This document shows, one piece after another, positions 17,247 to 24,534 of a stretch of DNA of 45,671 nucleotides. The notes beneath the pieces are model-generated. The model did no database searches, was not told the DNA's origin, and saw only the letters and a program-made list of their open reading frames with translations. The stretch's first letter is position 1, and the number at the start of each line of letters is the position of its first letter. A program made the translations under genes and the position numbers. The stretch spans positions 1 through 45,671 of the forward strand of contig JAICKX010000014.1 in assembly GCA_025927685.1 (NCBI GenBank). Reading direction: 5' to 3'. This stretch comes from Thermoleophilia bacterium (GTDB lineage Bacteria > Actinomycetota > Thermoleophilia > Gaiellales > JAICJC01).

Positions 17247-18077
17247 TCAAGCGAGGATGCGGAGGCGCGGCAGGCCCGCGGGCAGCGCGGCCGCCTCGCG
17301 GCCGGTCTGCTCGAGCACCTGGAGTGCGCGCGCGCCCTCGTCCCCCAGGTCGACCGTGTGCTCGGTGACGTAGAGGGCGACGTACGGCCAGATCACGTCC
17401 TCGCCCAGCTCCTGGGCGTACCGCTGGATCGTGACGAGCACCTCCTCCCGGTGCTCGGCCGCGTAGGCGATCGAGTCCCGCAGGACGGCGGTCATGGTCT
17501 CGGCCGTGCCCGCGGGCAGGTCGAGCCGGGCGACGACGCCTCCCAGCGGCACGGGCGCGCGCGCCAGGCGCTCGAACGACGCTCCGAGATCCTCGACGAG
17601 CCGGAGGCCGTCTCGGCGGTAGGTGAGCCGGCCCTCGTGGATGAGCACGCCCAGGTCGGCGGCGTCGCGATGGAGCGCCGGACCGATGTCCGAGAAGACG
17701 GCGTGCTCGATCCGGGGGCTGTCGGGGTGCAGGCAGCGGTAGAGCAGGGTGGCGGTGGTCGTCGGGCCCGGGCAGAGGACGCGCGCCTCCGGCGAGGGCC
17801 CGATGCCGTCGCGGGCGGCCACGATCAGCGGCCCGACGCCGAACCCGAGCGCCGATCCCGCCGGGAGCACCCCGTAGCGGTCCGCCAGCAGGAGGGCGGC
17901 ATGGAAGCTCGCCTTCGAGACGTCGTAGCGGTCGGCGAAGAGGCCGTCGTTCAGCGCCTGCACGTCGAGCAGCTCGGCCTCGAACTCGAGGCCGCGCAGG
18001 TCGATCTTGCGTTCCAGGATCGCGTGGAACGCGAACGTGTCGTTGGGGCACGTCGAGAGCCCGAGCCGCAGCTTCAC
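17247..18077 (-). CDS. mqnD: 1,4-dihydroxy-6-naphthoate synthase (MqnD)
   Basis: Enzyme of the futalosine menaquinone pathway that converts cyclic dehypoxanthinylfutalosine into 1,4-dihydroxy-6-naphthoate. The 276 residues have the periplasmic-binding-protein fold of MqnA/MqnD and the MqnD opening RLGLSTCPNDTFAFHAI. DVSKASFHAALLL, CPGPTTTATLLYRCL and DLGVLIHEGRLTY follow. GTG 18077 overlaps the mqnB stop by 4 bp. It is the last gene of the nadB-nadC-nadA-mqnB-mqnD operon. Other pathway genes (mqnA, mqnC, mqnE) are not in the window. Confidence 0.94.
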   Translation of the reverse strand: MKLRLGLSTCPNDTFAFHAILERKIDLRGLEFEAELLDVQALNDGLFADRYDVSKASFHAALLLADRYGVLPAGSALGFGVGPLIVAARDGIGPSPEARVLCPGPTTTATLLYRCLHPDSPRIEHAVFSDIGPALHRDAADLGVLIHEGRLTYRRDGLRLVEDLGASFERLARAPVPLGGVVARLDLPAGTAETMTAVLRDSIAYAAEHREEVLVTIQRYAQELGEDVIWPYVALYVTEHTVDLGDEGARALQVLEQTGREAAALPAGLPRLRILA

Positions 18078-18631
18078 GCCGGCTCCTCGATCCGCGCGCG
18101 CACCGCTCGTAGCGCGTCGGCCATGCGCCAGCCCGCGTGGTCGCGGTCGCCCGCCCGGTTGGAGGCCCCGCGCACGATCCGAAGCGGCACGCCGAAGAGG
18201 GAGGCGGCGATCGCCACGGCGAACCCCTCCATCTCCTCGGCCACCGCGGCGGGATACCGCGCCGCGCGCGCCTCCGCGCCGGCCGGGGTCGCGGCCGCCT
18301 CGGCGACGGAGAGGATCTCGCCCTCCGTCCCTCCGAGCGCGATCACGTCGGTCTCCGCGAAGCCGAGCGCGGCCGGCCCCGAGCCGCCGGCGCCGATGCC
18401 GTCGAGGCGGACCGCTGAGGAGTCGAGCGCCGCGCCGATCGCCAGCCGATCCGGGTCATACGTCCCGGCCGCGCCCGCCAGGATGACTCCCTCCTCGGCG
18501 GCGTGGCGATGCGTGGCGATGGCGTGGGCAGCGCCGGCCCCGGCGGCCGCGAGCCCGAAGCCGCACACGCAGACCGGCCCGGGCAGCGCACCGCCCAGCA
18601 GCTCCGCCTCGGCTTCGGTGGGGACGAGGAT
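18074..18631 (-). CDS. mqnB: Futalosine hydrolase (MqnB), start codon unusual
   Basis: Nucleoside-phosphorylase-fold enzyme releasing hypoxanthine from futalosine in menaquinone synthesis. Seen: GFGLAAAGAGAAHAIATHR, the core GVILAGAAGTYDP and the C-terminal EEMEGFAVAIAASLFGVPL, with the fold's conserved Glu. The first strand of the family reads LVPTEAEAELL here, but it is preceded only by CTC-ATC, with no ATG, GTG or TTG before an in-frame stop. GGAGG (18647-18643) lies 11 nt before that ATC. I place the start at ATC 18631 as a proposal; the first canonical start is GTG 18568, which would delete the first strand and part of the fold. Confidence 0.8.
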   Translation of the reverse strand: MLVPTEAEAELLGGALPGPVCVCGFGLAAAGAGAAHAIATHRHAAEEGVILAGAAGTYDPDRLAIGAALDSSAVRLDGIGAGGSGPAALGFAETDVIALGGTEGEILSVAEAAATPAGAEARAARYPAAVAEEMEGFAVAIAASLFGVPLRIVRGASNRAGDRDHAGWRMADALRAVRARIEEPA

Positions 18632-18649
18632 GAGCGCCGGTGCCTCCGT

Positions 18650-19603
18650 CTACGCGATCTCGACCATGCGCCGGATCGCGCCGCGCGCGCGGGCGGCGAG
18701 CTCGGGCTCGACGGTGACCCTGTGGCGCATCTCGAGCAGCGAGTCGCGCAGCTTCTCGAGCGTGATCATCTTCATGTACCGGCAGACCGCCCGCTCGCTC
18801 ATGGCGTAGAAGCGCGCGTCCGGCGCCTCCTTCCCGAGCCGGTGCAGGATGCCGGTCTCGGTCGCCACCATGAACTCGCGCCGTGGCGACGTCCGCGCCC
18901 GCTTCACCATCCCCTCGGTCGAGAGGACGTGGGTGCGTGCGCCGAGCGCCGGGCTCTCGGTCGCCGCGTACATGCACTGGCTGGCGCAGCCGCACTCCGG
19001 GTGGATCAGGAGCTCGGCGTCGGGGTGCTCGTCGAGCGTCTTCGCCACGTCGTCGGGCCGGATCCCCGCGTGGACATGGCACTCGCCCGGCCAGATCTTC
19101 ATCTTGCGGCCGGTGACGCGCTCGAGGTATGCGCCGAGGAACATGTCGGGGAGGAACAGGATCTGGCGATCCGCCGGCACCGCCTCGATCACCTGTCGCG
19201 CGTTCCCCGACGTGCAGCAGTAGTCCGAGAGCGCCTTCACCTCGGCGGTCGTGTTCACGTAGCTCACGACCACCGCGCCGGGGTTCTCGTCCTTCCACCG
19301 CGCCAGCGCGTCGGCGTCGATCGCGGCGGCCAGGGAGCAGCCGGCGTCGAGGTCGGGGATGAGGACGGTCTTCTCCGGGGCGAGCACCGCGGCCGTCTCG
19401 GCCATGAAGTGGACGCCGCAGAAGACGATGACGTTGGCCTCGGTGGCGGCCGCCTGCTGCGAGAGGCCGAGGGAGTCGCCGACGTAGTCCGCCACGTCCT
19501 GCACCTCGGGCACCTGGTAGTTGTGGGCCAGGAGCACGGCCTTGCGCTCGGTCGCCAGCGAGCGGATCTCGTCCTGCAGGCGATCGGTCATCGATGCGGT
19601 CAT
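18650..19603 (-). CDS. nadA: Quinolinate synthase NadA
   Basis: [4Fe-4S] enzyme condensing iminoaspartate with dihydroxyacetone phosphate to quinolinate, the NAD precursor. From ATG 19603 it is 317 residues. The three cluster cysteines are C89 (DLDAGCSLA), C204 (HPECGC) and C274 (RAVCRYMKM). KAVLLAHNYQVPEVQDVADY and GDSLGLSQQAA are classical. A second in-frame ATG lies 5 codons later. The start overlaps the nadC stop (ATGA), and mqnB follows immediately. Confidence 0.97.
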   Translation of the reverse strand: MTASMTDRLQDEIRSLATERKAVLLAHNYQVPEVQDVADYVGDSLGLSQQAAATEANVIVFCGVHFMAETAAVLAPEKTVLIPDLDAGCSLAAAIDADALARWKDENPGAVVVSYVNTTAEVKALSDYCCTSGNARQVIEAVPADRQILFLPDMFLGAYLERVTGRKMKIWPGECHVHAGIRPDDVAKTLDEHPDAELLIHPECGCASQCMYAATESPALGARTHVLSTEGMVKRARTSPRREFMVATETGILHRLGKEAPDARFYAMSERAVCRYMKMITLEKLRDSLLEMRHRVTVEPELAARARGAIRRMVEIA

Positions 19604-20442
19604 GACTGCCACGGGAGTACCTCCAGCGAGACGACGAGCGCCGTCACCGAGGGGGTGAGAGCCCCGATCGAGATCGTGTCGACGCCGGTCTCGGCGACGG
19701 CGCGGACGGTGTCGAGCGTGATCCCGCCGGACGCCTCGAGGCGGGCGCGGCCGTCCGTGCGGGCGACAGCCTCGCGCAGGCGGGCGGGATCCATGTTGTC
19801 GAGCAGGATGGTGTCGGCGCGGGCCGCGAGCGCCTCGTCGAGCTGGCCGAGGTCGTCCACCTCCACCTCGACGGAGAGGCCGGGGCCCGCGGCCCGGGCC
19901 GCCTCGACCGCCGGCACGATGCCGCCCGCGATGGCGACGTGGTTGTCCTTGATCAGGATCGCGTCGTCGAGGCCCATGCGGTGGTTCCGGCCGCCGCCGC
20001 AGGCGACGGCGCGCTTGTCGATCGCTCGCAGCCCCGGGGCGGTCTTGCGCGTGTCGAGGATCTCGGCGCCCGTGCCGGCAACGGCGTCGACGTAGGCCCG
20101 GGTTGCGGTCGCGATGCCGGACATCCGCTGCACCACGTTGAGGGCCGTGCGCTCCGCGCTCAGGACGGCCTGCGCCCGGCCCCGGATGCGCGCCACCGTG
20201 ACGGGCGGGGCGGCGATCGCGTCGCCGTCGGCCGCCAGGAGCTCCATCTCGGCGCCCGGGTCGAGCGCCCGCACGCATGCCAGGAGCTCGGCGAGGCCGC
20301 AGATGACGCCGGCCGCCTTCACGACGACGGCGGCGACGACCTCGGCGCCGGCCGGGACGATCGCCTCGGTGGTGACGTCGCCGGTGCCGAGGTCCTCGGC
20401 GAGGGCCCGTTCGATCACGTCGTCGACGATGCCGCTGCGCAC
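19600..20442 (-). CDS. nadC: Nicotinate-nucleotide pyrophosphorylase NadC
   Basis: Quinolinate phosphoribosyltransferase converting quinolinate and PRPP to nicotinate mononucleotide. From GTG 20442 it is 280 residues. Seen: ALAEDLGTGDVTTEAIVPAG, ERTALNVVQRMSGIATATRA, DTRKTAPGLRAIDKRAVACG, GRNHRMGLDDAILIKDNH and the C-terminal ASGGITLDTVRAVAETGVD. The open frame upstream overlaps nadB and is not NadC-like. It overlaps nadB by 28 bp and nadA by 4 bp. Confidence 0.96.
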   Translation of the reverse strand: MRSGIVDDVIERALAEDLGTGDVTTEAIVPAGAEVVAAVVVKAAGVICGLAELLACVRALDPGAEMELLAADGDAIAAPPVTVARIRGRAQAVLSAERTALNVVQRMSGIATATRAYVDAVAGTGAEILDTRKTAPGLRAIDKRAVACGGGRNHRMGLDDAILIKDNHVAIAGGIVPAVEAARAAGPGLSVEVEVDDLGQLDEALAARADTILLDNMDPARLREAVARTDGRARLEASGGITLDTVRAVAETGVDTISIGALTPSVTALVVSLEVLPWQS

Positions 20443-21905
20443 GGCTCGGCTCCCTCCAGGGTCGGGTCGAGGTCGGGGAAATCGCGCCGCAGGTGGGCGC
20501 CGCGGCTCTCGCGCCGCTCCAGGGCGGCGGAGGCGATCAGCGTGGCGACGCGAACCGGGTTGGACTCCGGCTGGCCGTCGAGCCAGGCGAGGAGCCCCTC
20601 GAGCCCGTCGCGGTCGCGAACCGGGCCGGCATCCTCCCACATGCGCCGTCGCAGCTCCGGGAGCCGCGCCCGCGCGAGCGGCCGCTCCGGCGCCGGCCCG
20701 TCGGGCGCGTCCATGGTGGGGGCGTCGAGGCCGGCGTGCACGGCGCGGTGGGCGAAGACGAAGCATTCGAGCAGCGAGTTCGACGCCAGCCGGTTGGCGC
20801 CGTGAGCGCCCGTGCAGGCGCTCTCACCGGAGGCGTAGAGGCCGGCCAGGCTGGTGGCGCCGTCGAGGTCGGTGGCGATCCCGCCCATGAGGTAGTGGGC
20901 CGCAGGCGCCACCGGCACCGGGTCGCGGCACAGGTCGATGTCCAGGCCGGCGCAGCCCTCGACGAGGCTCGGGAACCGGCCCTGGACGTGGTCCGGGTCG
21001 AGATGCCGGAGCGAGAGGAAGCTCGCCTCTCCGCGCTCGAGGCGGGCCTGAAGGACGCGCGTCACGACGTCGCGCGGGGCCAGCTCCGCGTCCGGGTGCT
21101 CGGCGGGCATGAACCGCTCGCCGTCCGCAGAGACGAGGTGGGCGCCCTCGCCGCGGACGGCCTCCGACACGAGGAAGGCGCGCCCCCCGGCGGCGACGGC
21201 CGTCGGATGGAACTGGACGAACTCCATGTGGCGCACGCGAGCCCCGGAACGCTGGGCGAGCGCGATCCCGTCCCCGGTCGCACCGGCCGGGTTGGTGGTG
21301 CGTGCGTAGAGCGCTCCGGCGCCGCCGGTGGCAAGCAGGGTCATCCGCGCCCGTACGGGGACGAGCTCGTCGTGGCCGAGCACCCACGCGCCCGCACACG
21401 CCTCGCCGCCGCCGAGAAGGCCGATCGCCGCGGCGTGCTCGACGACGCGCACCCGCTCATCGGCGAGCACGCGCACGATCAGGGCGCGGGCGATCGCGGC
21501 GCCGGTCGCCGCGCCGCCGGCGTGGAAGATCCGGTTGCGGCTGTGCCCGCCCTCACGCGCGAGCTCTGGCCGGCCGGCCTCGTCGCGGTCCCACTCGACC
21601 CCGAGCCGCTCGAGGTCGGCGACGCGTCGGATCCCGTCCCGGACGAGCACCTCGACGGCGGCGGGGTCGGCGATGCCGCGGCCGACCGCCAGCGTGTCTG
21701 CGGCGTGCAGGGCGGGGTCGTCGTCGTCCGCGACCGCGGCGGCGATGCCGCCCTGGGCCATGAACGAGTTCGAGGACTGGAGTGAGCCCTTGGTGACGAG
21801 CGTGACCCGGGCGCCGCGCGCCGCCGCCTCGAGCGAGGCGTAGAGCCCCGCCAGGCCTGCGCCGACGATCAGGACGTCGGTGCGGTGTGACCATCGTTCG
21901 GGCAC
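20415..21905 (-). CDS. nadB: L-aspartate oxidase NadB
   Basis: FAD enzyme oxidising L-aspartate to iminoaspartate, the first step of de novo NAD synthesis, using O2, fumarate or possibly quinone. 496 residues: FAD motif IVGAGLAGLYASLEAA near the start, QGGIAAA, HSRNRIFHAGGAATGAAIAR, GAHLVSADGERFMPAEH, HYLMGGIATDLDGATSLAGL and GANRLASNSLLECFVF. GTG 21905 is chosen because TAATAT (minus, 21920-21915) ends 9 nt upstream, a short-leader start. It heads the nad-mqn operon and is divergent from sigR. Confidence 0.96.
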   Translation of the reverse strand: MPERWSHRTDVLIVGAGLAGLYASLEAAARGARVTLVTKGSLQSSNSFMAQGGIAAAVADDDDPALHAADTLAVGRGIADPAAVEVLVRDGIRRVADLERLGVEWDRDEAGRPELAREGGHSRNRIFHAGGAATGAAIARALIVRVLADERVRVVEHAAAIGLLGGGEACAGAWVLGHDELVPVRARMTLLATGGAGALYARTTNPAGATGDGIALAQRSGARVRHMEFVQFHPTAVAAGGRAFLVSEAVRGEGAHLVSADGERFMPAEHPDAELAPRDVVTRVLQARLERGEASFLSLRHLDPDHVQGRFPSLVEGCAGLDIDLCRDPVPVAPAAHYLMGGIATDLDGATSLAGLYASGESACTGAHGANRLASNSLLECFVFAHRAVHAGLDAPTMDAPDGPAPERPLARARLPELRRRMWEDAGPVRDRDGLEGLLAWLDGQPESNPVRVATLIASAALERRESRGAHLRRDFPDLDPTLEGAEPCAAASSTT

Positions 21906-21914
21906 GGCGCACCC

Positions 21915-21935
21915 ATATTAGCCTAAGTGACTAAA
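21915..21935 (-). promoter_or_regulatory. nadB promoter with TTAG/CTAA operator-like repeats
   Basis: On the minus strand the sequence TTAGTCACTTAGGCTAATAT contains the -10 TAATAT (21920-21915). Directly upstream are a TTAGGCTAA palindrome and a further TTAG 8 nt away. No good -35 is seen. The repeats could bind an NAD-responsive repressor or a DtxR-type regulator; which one is unknown. Confidence 0.45.
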
Positions 21936-21942
21936 ACTCGCC

Positions 21943-21969
21943 GGGAATGGACCAGAGGGGCGTGACGTT
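21943..21969 (+). promoter_or_regulatory. SigR-type autoregulatory promoter
   Basis: GGGAAT at 21943-21948, then exactly 18 bp, then GTT at 21967-21969. This equals the SigR-dependent promoter consensus (GGGAAT-N18-GTT) known from Streptomyces. It lies just upstream of sigR, so the sigma factor probably transcribes its own gene. Predicted transcription starts about 5 nt before an in-frame ATG at 21981. Confidence 0.7.
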
Positions 21970-21997
21970 CCCCTGAGGGCATGCTCCTCCTGGCTGA

Positions 21998-22003
21998 TAC
22001 GCT
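21998..22003 (+). promoter_or_regulatory. Second, housekeeping-like sigR -10
   Basis: TACGCT ends 7 nt before ATG 22011, matching the leaderless pattern of other genes here. It would produce a sigma factor 10 residues shorter than that made from the SigR-type promoter. Confidence 0.35.
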
Positions 22004-22010
22004 CGTCGGC

Positions 22011-22604
22011 ATGGCCTCCGAGCCGGACTCGTCGACGCCCGGCGCCGCGCAGGCGGCCGCCGCCCGCGACCGCGCGCGCTTCGAGGACGAGGCGCTCCAG
22101 CACGCCGAGCACCTCTACCGGATCGCGCTGCGCCTGACCGGCTCGCCGCAGACGGCGGAGGATCTCGTCCAGGAGACGTACCTGCGTGCCTTCCGTGCGT
22201 GGCGGTCGTACTCGCCGGGGACCAACCTGGCCGCCTGGCTGGCGACGATCATGCGAAACGCGAACATGGACGAGCTGCGGCGCCAGAGCCGCCGTCCGCC
22301 GTCCGAGCCGCTCGACGAGCAGAGCGACTACTACCTCTACAACCGCCTGGCCGATGCCGGGCGTGAGCCGCAGGAGCGGGTGCTGGCCCGCCTGTCGGGG
22401 ACCGGGGTCGTCGAGGCCCTGTCGGAGGTGCCCGAGAACTTCCGCGAGGTGGTGGTGCTGGTCGACGTCGGCGACTTCTCCTACGCCGACGCCGCCGAGA
22501 TCCTCGGGATCCCGATCGGGACCGTCATGTCGCGGCTCTATCGGGGCCGGCGGCTGCTGAAGCAGCGGCTCGCGGAGCGGGCGGAGCGGGAGGGCGCGGC
22601 GTGA
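22011..22604 (+). CDS. sigR: ECF sigma factor, SigR type (thiol-oxidative stress)
   Basis: Group IV sigma factor of 197 residues from ATG 22011; an in-frame ATG at 21981 would add MLLLADTLVG. Region 2 covers about 25-95 (TAEDLVQETYLRAFRAWRSY, LAAWLATIMRNANMDELRRQ) and region 4 about 125-185 (DFSYADAAEILGIPIGTVMS). The motif ALSEVPENFREVVVLVDVGD and the adjacent ZAS anti-sigma identify the SigR/RsrA-type disulfide stress system. The perfect SigR-type promoter upstream implies positive feedback. It overlaps the anti-sigma gene by 4 bp (GTGA). Confidence 0.9.
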   Translation: MASEPDSSTPGAAQAAAARDRARFEDEALQHAEHLYRIALRLTGSPQTAEDLVQETYLRAFRAWRSYSPGTNLAAWLATIMRNANMDELRRQSRRPPSEPLDEQSDYYLYNRLADAGREPQERVLARLSGTGVVEALSEVPENFREVVVLVDVGDFSYADAAEILGIPIGTVMSRLYRGRRLLKQRLAERAEREGAA

Positions 22605-22846
22605 GCGCCGATCCCTGTCACGGCGCCGAGCACCTGGTCCAGCCGTATCTCGATCGCGCCCTGACGGAGGCCGAGGTGGCCCGGATCGACGGCCATCTGC
22701 GCGAGTGCGAGTACTGCAACGATCGCTACGTCTTCGAGCGGCGCCTGCGCGAGGTCGTGCGCGACTGCTGCTGCGGGGATCCGGTGCCGGCCGGCTTCGT
22801 CGACCGGCTGCGGCTCCGCTGCTGTGGTCAGGACGACGTGGCGTAG
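22601..22846 (+). CDS. rsrA: Zinc-binding anti-sigma factor, RsrA-like
   Basis: 81-residue ZAS-domain protein expected to hold SigR inactive until thiol oxidation releases zinc. The zinc/thiol motif is C6 plus H32-x3-C36-x2-C39 (GHLRECEYC), as in RsrA. It is cysteine-rich, with 8 in total: further ones form a CCC at 56-58 and a CC at 74-75, more than needed for zinc binding. Coupled to sigR by a GTGA overlap. Its last 19 bp overlap the convergent nucleotidyltransferase gene. Confidence 0.88.
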   Translation: MSADPCHGAEHLVQPYLDRALTEAEVARIDGHLRECEYCNDRYVFERRLREVVRDCCCGDPVPAGFVDRLRLRCCGQDDVA

Positions 22847-23364
22847 TCGACGTCGCCCGGCGGGCGCAGGTCGCGGCAGTCTATGAGGTCCGCCCCGAGC
22901 GGACGCACCGGCGTCTCACCGTGGCGCGGGATCCGGCCCCAGAGCGGTCGCGGCACCACGACCGGGTGGGAGCGTCCGGCGCCGTAGTCGGCGGCGAGAA
23001 CGCGCCCGGACGCCGGCGCCGCGGCCAGCCGTCGCACCGCCTCGGGATCGAGCTCGGGGCCGTCGCCGAGCACGACGAGCGCCCGGTCGGCGTCCTCGGA
23101 CAGCGCGGCCAGGCCGGCGTGCAGCGACGCCGCCTGCCCGTCACGCCACGCCTGGTTCACGACCACGCGCGCCCCGTGCACGTCGACGGCGGCGAGGACG
23201 TCTCCGGCTCGCGCGCCCAGCACGACCACGCGGTCGCCGATCGCCGACTCCGCGACCGCCGCGAGCACCCGCTCGAGCATCGGGACGCCGTCGACCCCGT
23301 GCAGCTGCTTCAGCCCGCCGTAGCGGCGGCCCTCGCCGGCGGCCAGGACGACCGCGGCGATCAC
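22828..23364 (-). CDS. MobA/MocA-like nucleotidyltransferase
   Basis: 178-residue NTP-transferase-fold protein. It opens IAAVVLAAGEGRRYGGLKQL, the nucleotide-binding LAAGxGxR..GxKxL motif, and has LVVLGDGPELDPEAVRRLAA as the metal-binding region. VNQAWRDGQAASLHAGLAAL resembles molybdenum-cofactor cytidylyl/guanylyltransferases (MocA-like). No molybdoenzyme gene is nearby, so the substrate is open. GTG 23364 overlaps the amidohydrolase stop by 4 bp, making a two-gene operon. Confidence 0.82.
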   Translation of the reverse strand: MIAAVVLAAGEGRRYGGLKQLHGVDGVPMLERVLAAVAESAIGDRVVVLGARAGDVLAAVDVHGARVVVNQAWRDGQAASLHAGLAALSEDADRALVVLGDGPELDPEAVRRLAAAPASGRVLAADYGAGRSHPVVVPRPLWGRIPRHGETPVRPLGADLIDCRDLRPPGDVDYATSS

Positions 23365-24494
23365 ACGTCGAGCACGATCGAGTCGGCGATCTGGAGCGTT
23401 CGGGCCGCCGCCCGGCTGTACGGGCGGGCGTCGTCGGGATCCTCGATGGCGAGTGACTGCGTCCACAGCTCCTCGGCCAGGTCGAGCAGGCCCGCGACGA
23501 TCTCGAGATCGTCGTTGCCGTTCGTGTCGCACGCGCGCCGGGCGAGGCCGATGGCGCCCGGCGTGTCGGGAAGCCGCGTCCAGAGCAGCGTCGTGGCCAT
23601 GATCAGGTACTCGTGGACGCGCACGCGCTGGAGCGGGACGGTGCGGTCGCGTGCCACGAGCGGCGGCGAGAGCGTCCCCGCCGGCTCGCCGCGGGCGGCG
23701 CGCTCGGCGTTGTCCCACATGATCGCCCGCACCTGCTCGGGCGCCGCGCCCGCGCGGTTGAGCGCCGTACCCACCTGGATCTGGGCGATCCCCGGCGCCC
23801 CGTAGGGAGCGTCGCTGGCGAAGACGATCTGCTCTGGCGAGACGGTCGCGAAGAGCGCACGCAGGTCGGTGTTGGACCAGACGGAGGTGTCGTAGAGGAC
23901 GTTGGGATGGTTGAGGAGGGTGCGCCCGATCTGCTGGAGGTCGGCGATCGCGGCGTGCGCCAGGATGAGCTGGGCCTGCGGGTGGTGCTCGACCAGGTGC
24001 TGGAGGTCGTCGGCGATGGCCGGGAGCCCGCGGCCGGCGTGGATCAGGATCGGCACACGCCGCTCGGCGGCAAGCCGGAAGACGGGGTCGAGCGCCGCCT
24101 CGCCGAACGTGAACTTCTGCGCGCGCGGGTGCAGCTTGATGCCGCACGCGCCCCGGTCGAGGCACCGCTCCGCCTCGGCGATCGGCCCGTCGGTGAGATC
24201 GAGCCGGCAGAACGGGACGAGCACGCCCTCCGACGCCGCCGCCCACTCCAGCACGCGGTCGTTCGGCACGCGGTAGGCGGGGAAGCGGTCGGGGTCGTTC
24301 AGCGGGAACGTGAAGCAGCGCTCGACGCCGTGCCGGCGCAGGGCGGCCATCAGCTCCTCGGGCGAGAGCGTGAACCCGTCCTCGTCCACGCCGAGGTGGG
24401 TGTGCGCGTCCCACACGCGGATGTCCTCGGGCAGCGTTGAGCGGATGCGGTCGAAGTGCTCGGTGAGGAGACGTTCGAACCGCGGCGTCGGCAC
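23361..24494 (-). CDS. Amidohydrolase-family metal-dependent hydrolase
   Basis: TIM-barrel hydrolase of the amidohydrolase-2 type, 377 residues from GTG 24494. Metal/active-site elements: DAHTHLG (H31, H33), GIKLHPRAQKFTF, ILIHAGRG, LILAHAAI and the terminal IVFASDAPYG. The last 120 residues form a helical extension (EYLIMATTLLW to ARTLQIADSIVLDV) that I do not recognise. The family contains decarboxylases and hydrolases, so the substrate is unknown. An upstream in-frame ATG would overlap the divergent peptidase gene and is unlikely. TAGCGT (24507-24502) ends 7 nt before the start. Confidence 0.85.
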   Translation of the reverse strand: MPTPRFERLLTEHFDRIRSTLPEDIRVWDAHTHLGVDEDGFTLSPEELMAALRRHGVERCFTFPLNDPDRFPAYRVPNDRVLEWAAASEGVLVPFCRLDLTDGPIAEAERCLDRGACGIKLHPRAQKFTFGEAALDPVFRLAAERRVPILIHAGRGLPAIADDLQHLVEHHPQAQLILAHAAIADLQQIGRTLLNHPNVLYDTSVWSNTDLRALFATVSPEQIVFASDAPYGAPGIAQIQVGTALNRAGAAPEQVRAIMWDNAERAARGEPAGTLSPPLVARDRTVPLQRVRVHEYLIMATTLLWTRLPDTPGAIGLARRACDTNGNDDLEIVAGLLDLAEELWTQSLAIEDPDDARPYSRAAARTLQIADSIVLDV

Positions 24495-24501
24495 GTCGCG
24501 A

Positions 24502-24528
24502 ACGCTATCAGCGGCCGGGTGATAGCTT
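24502..24528. promoter_or_regulatory. Divergent overlapping promoters with inverted repeat
   Basis: GCTATCA (24504-24510) and TGATAGC (24520-24526) are perfect 7-bp inverted arms 9 bp apart. Each contains most of the -10 hexamer of one divergent gene: TAGCGT for the amidohydrolase and TAGCTT for the M24 peptidase. Each -10 ends 6-7 nt from its start codon. Each promoter's -35 zone would lie on the other's -10 and start site, so polymerase should occupy only one at a time. Confidence 0.45.
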
Positions 24529-24534
24529 GTCCGC

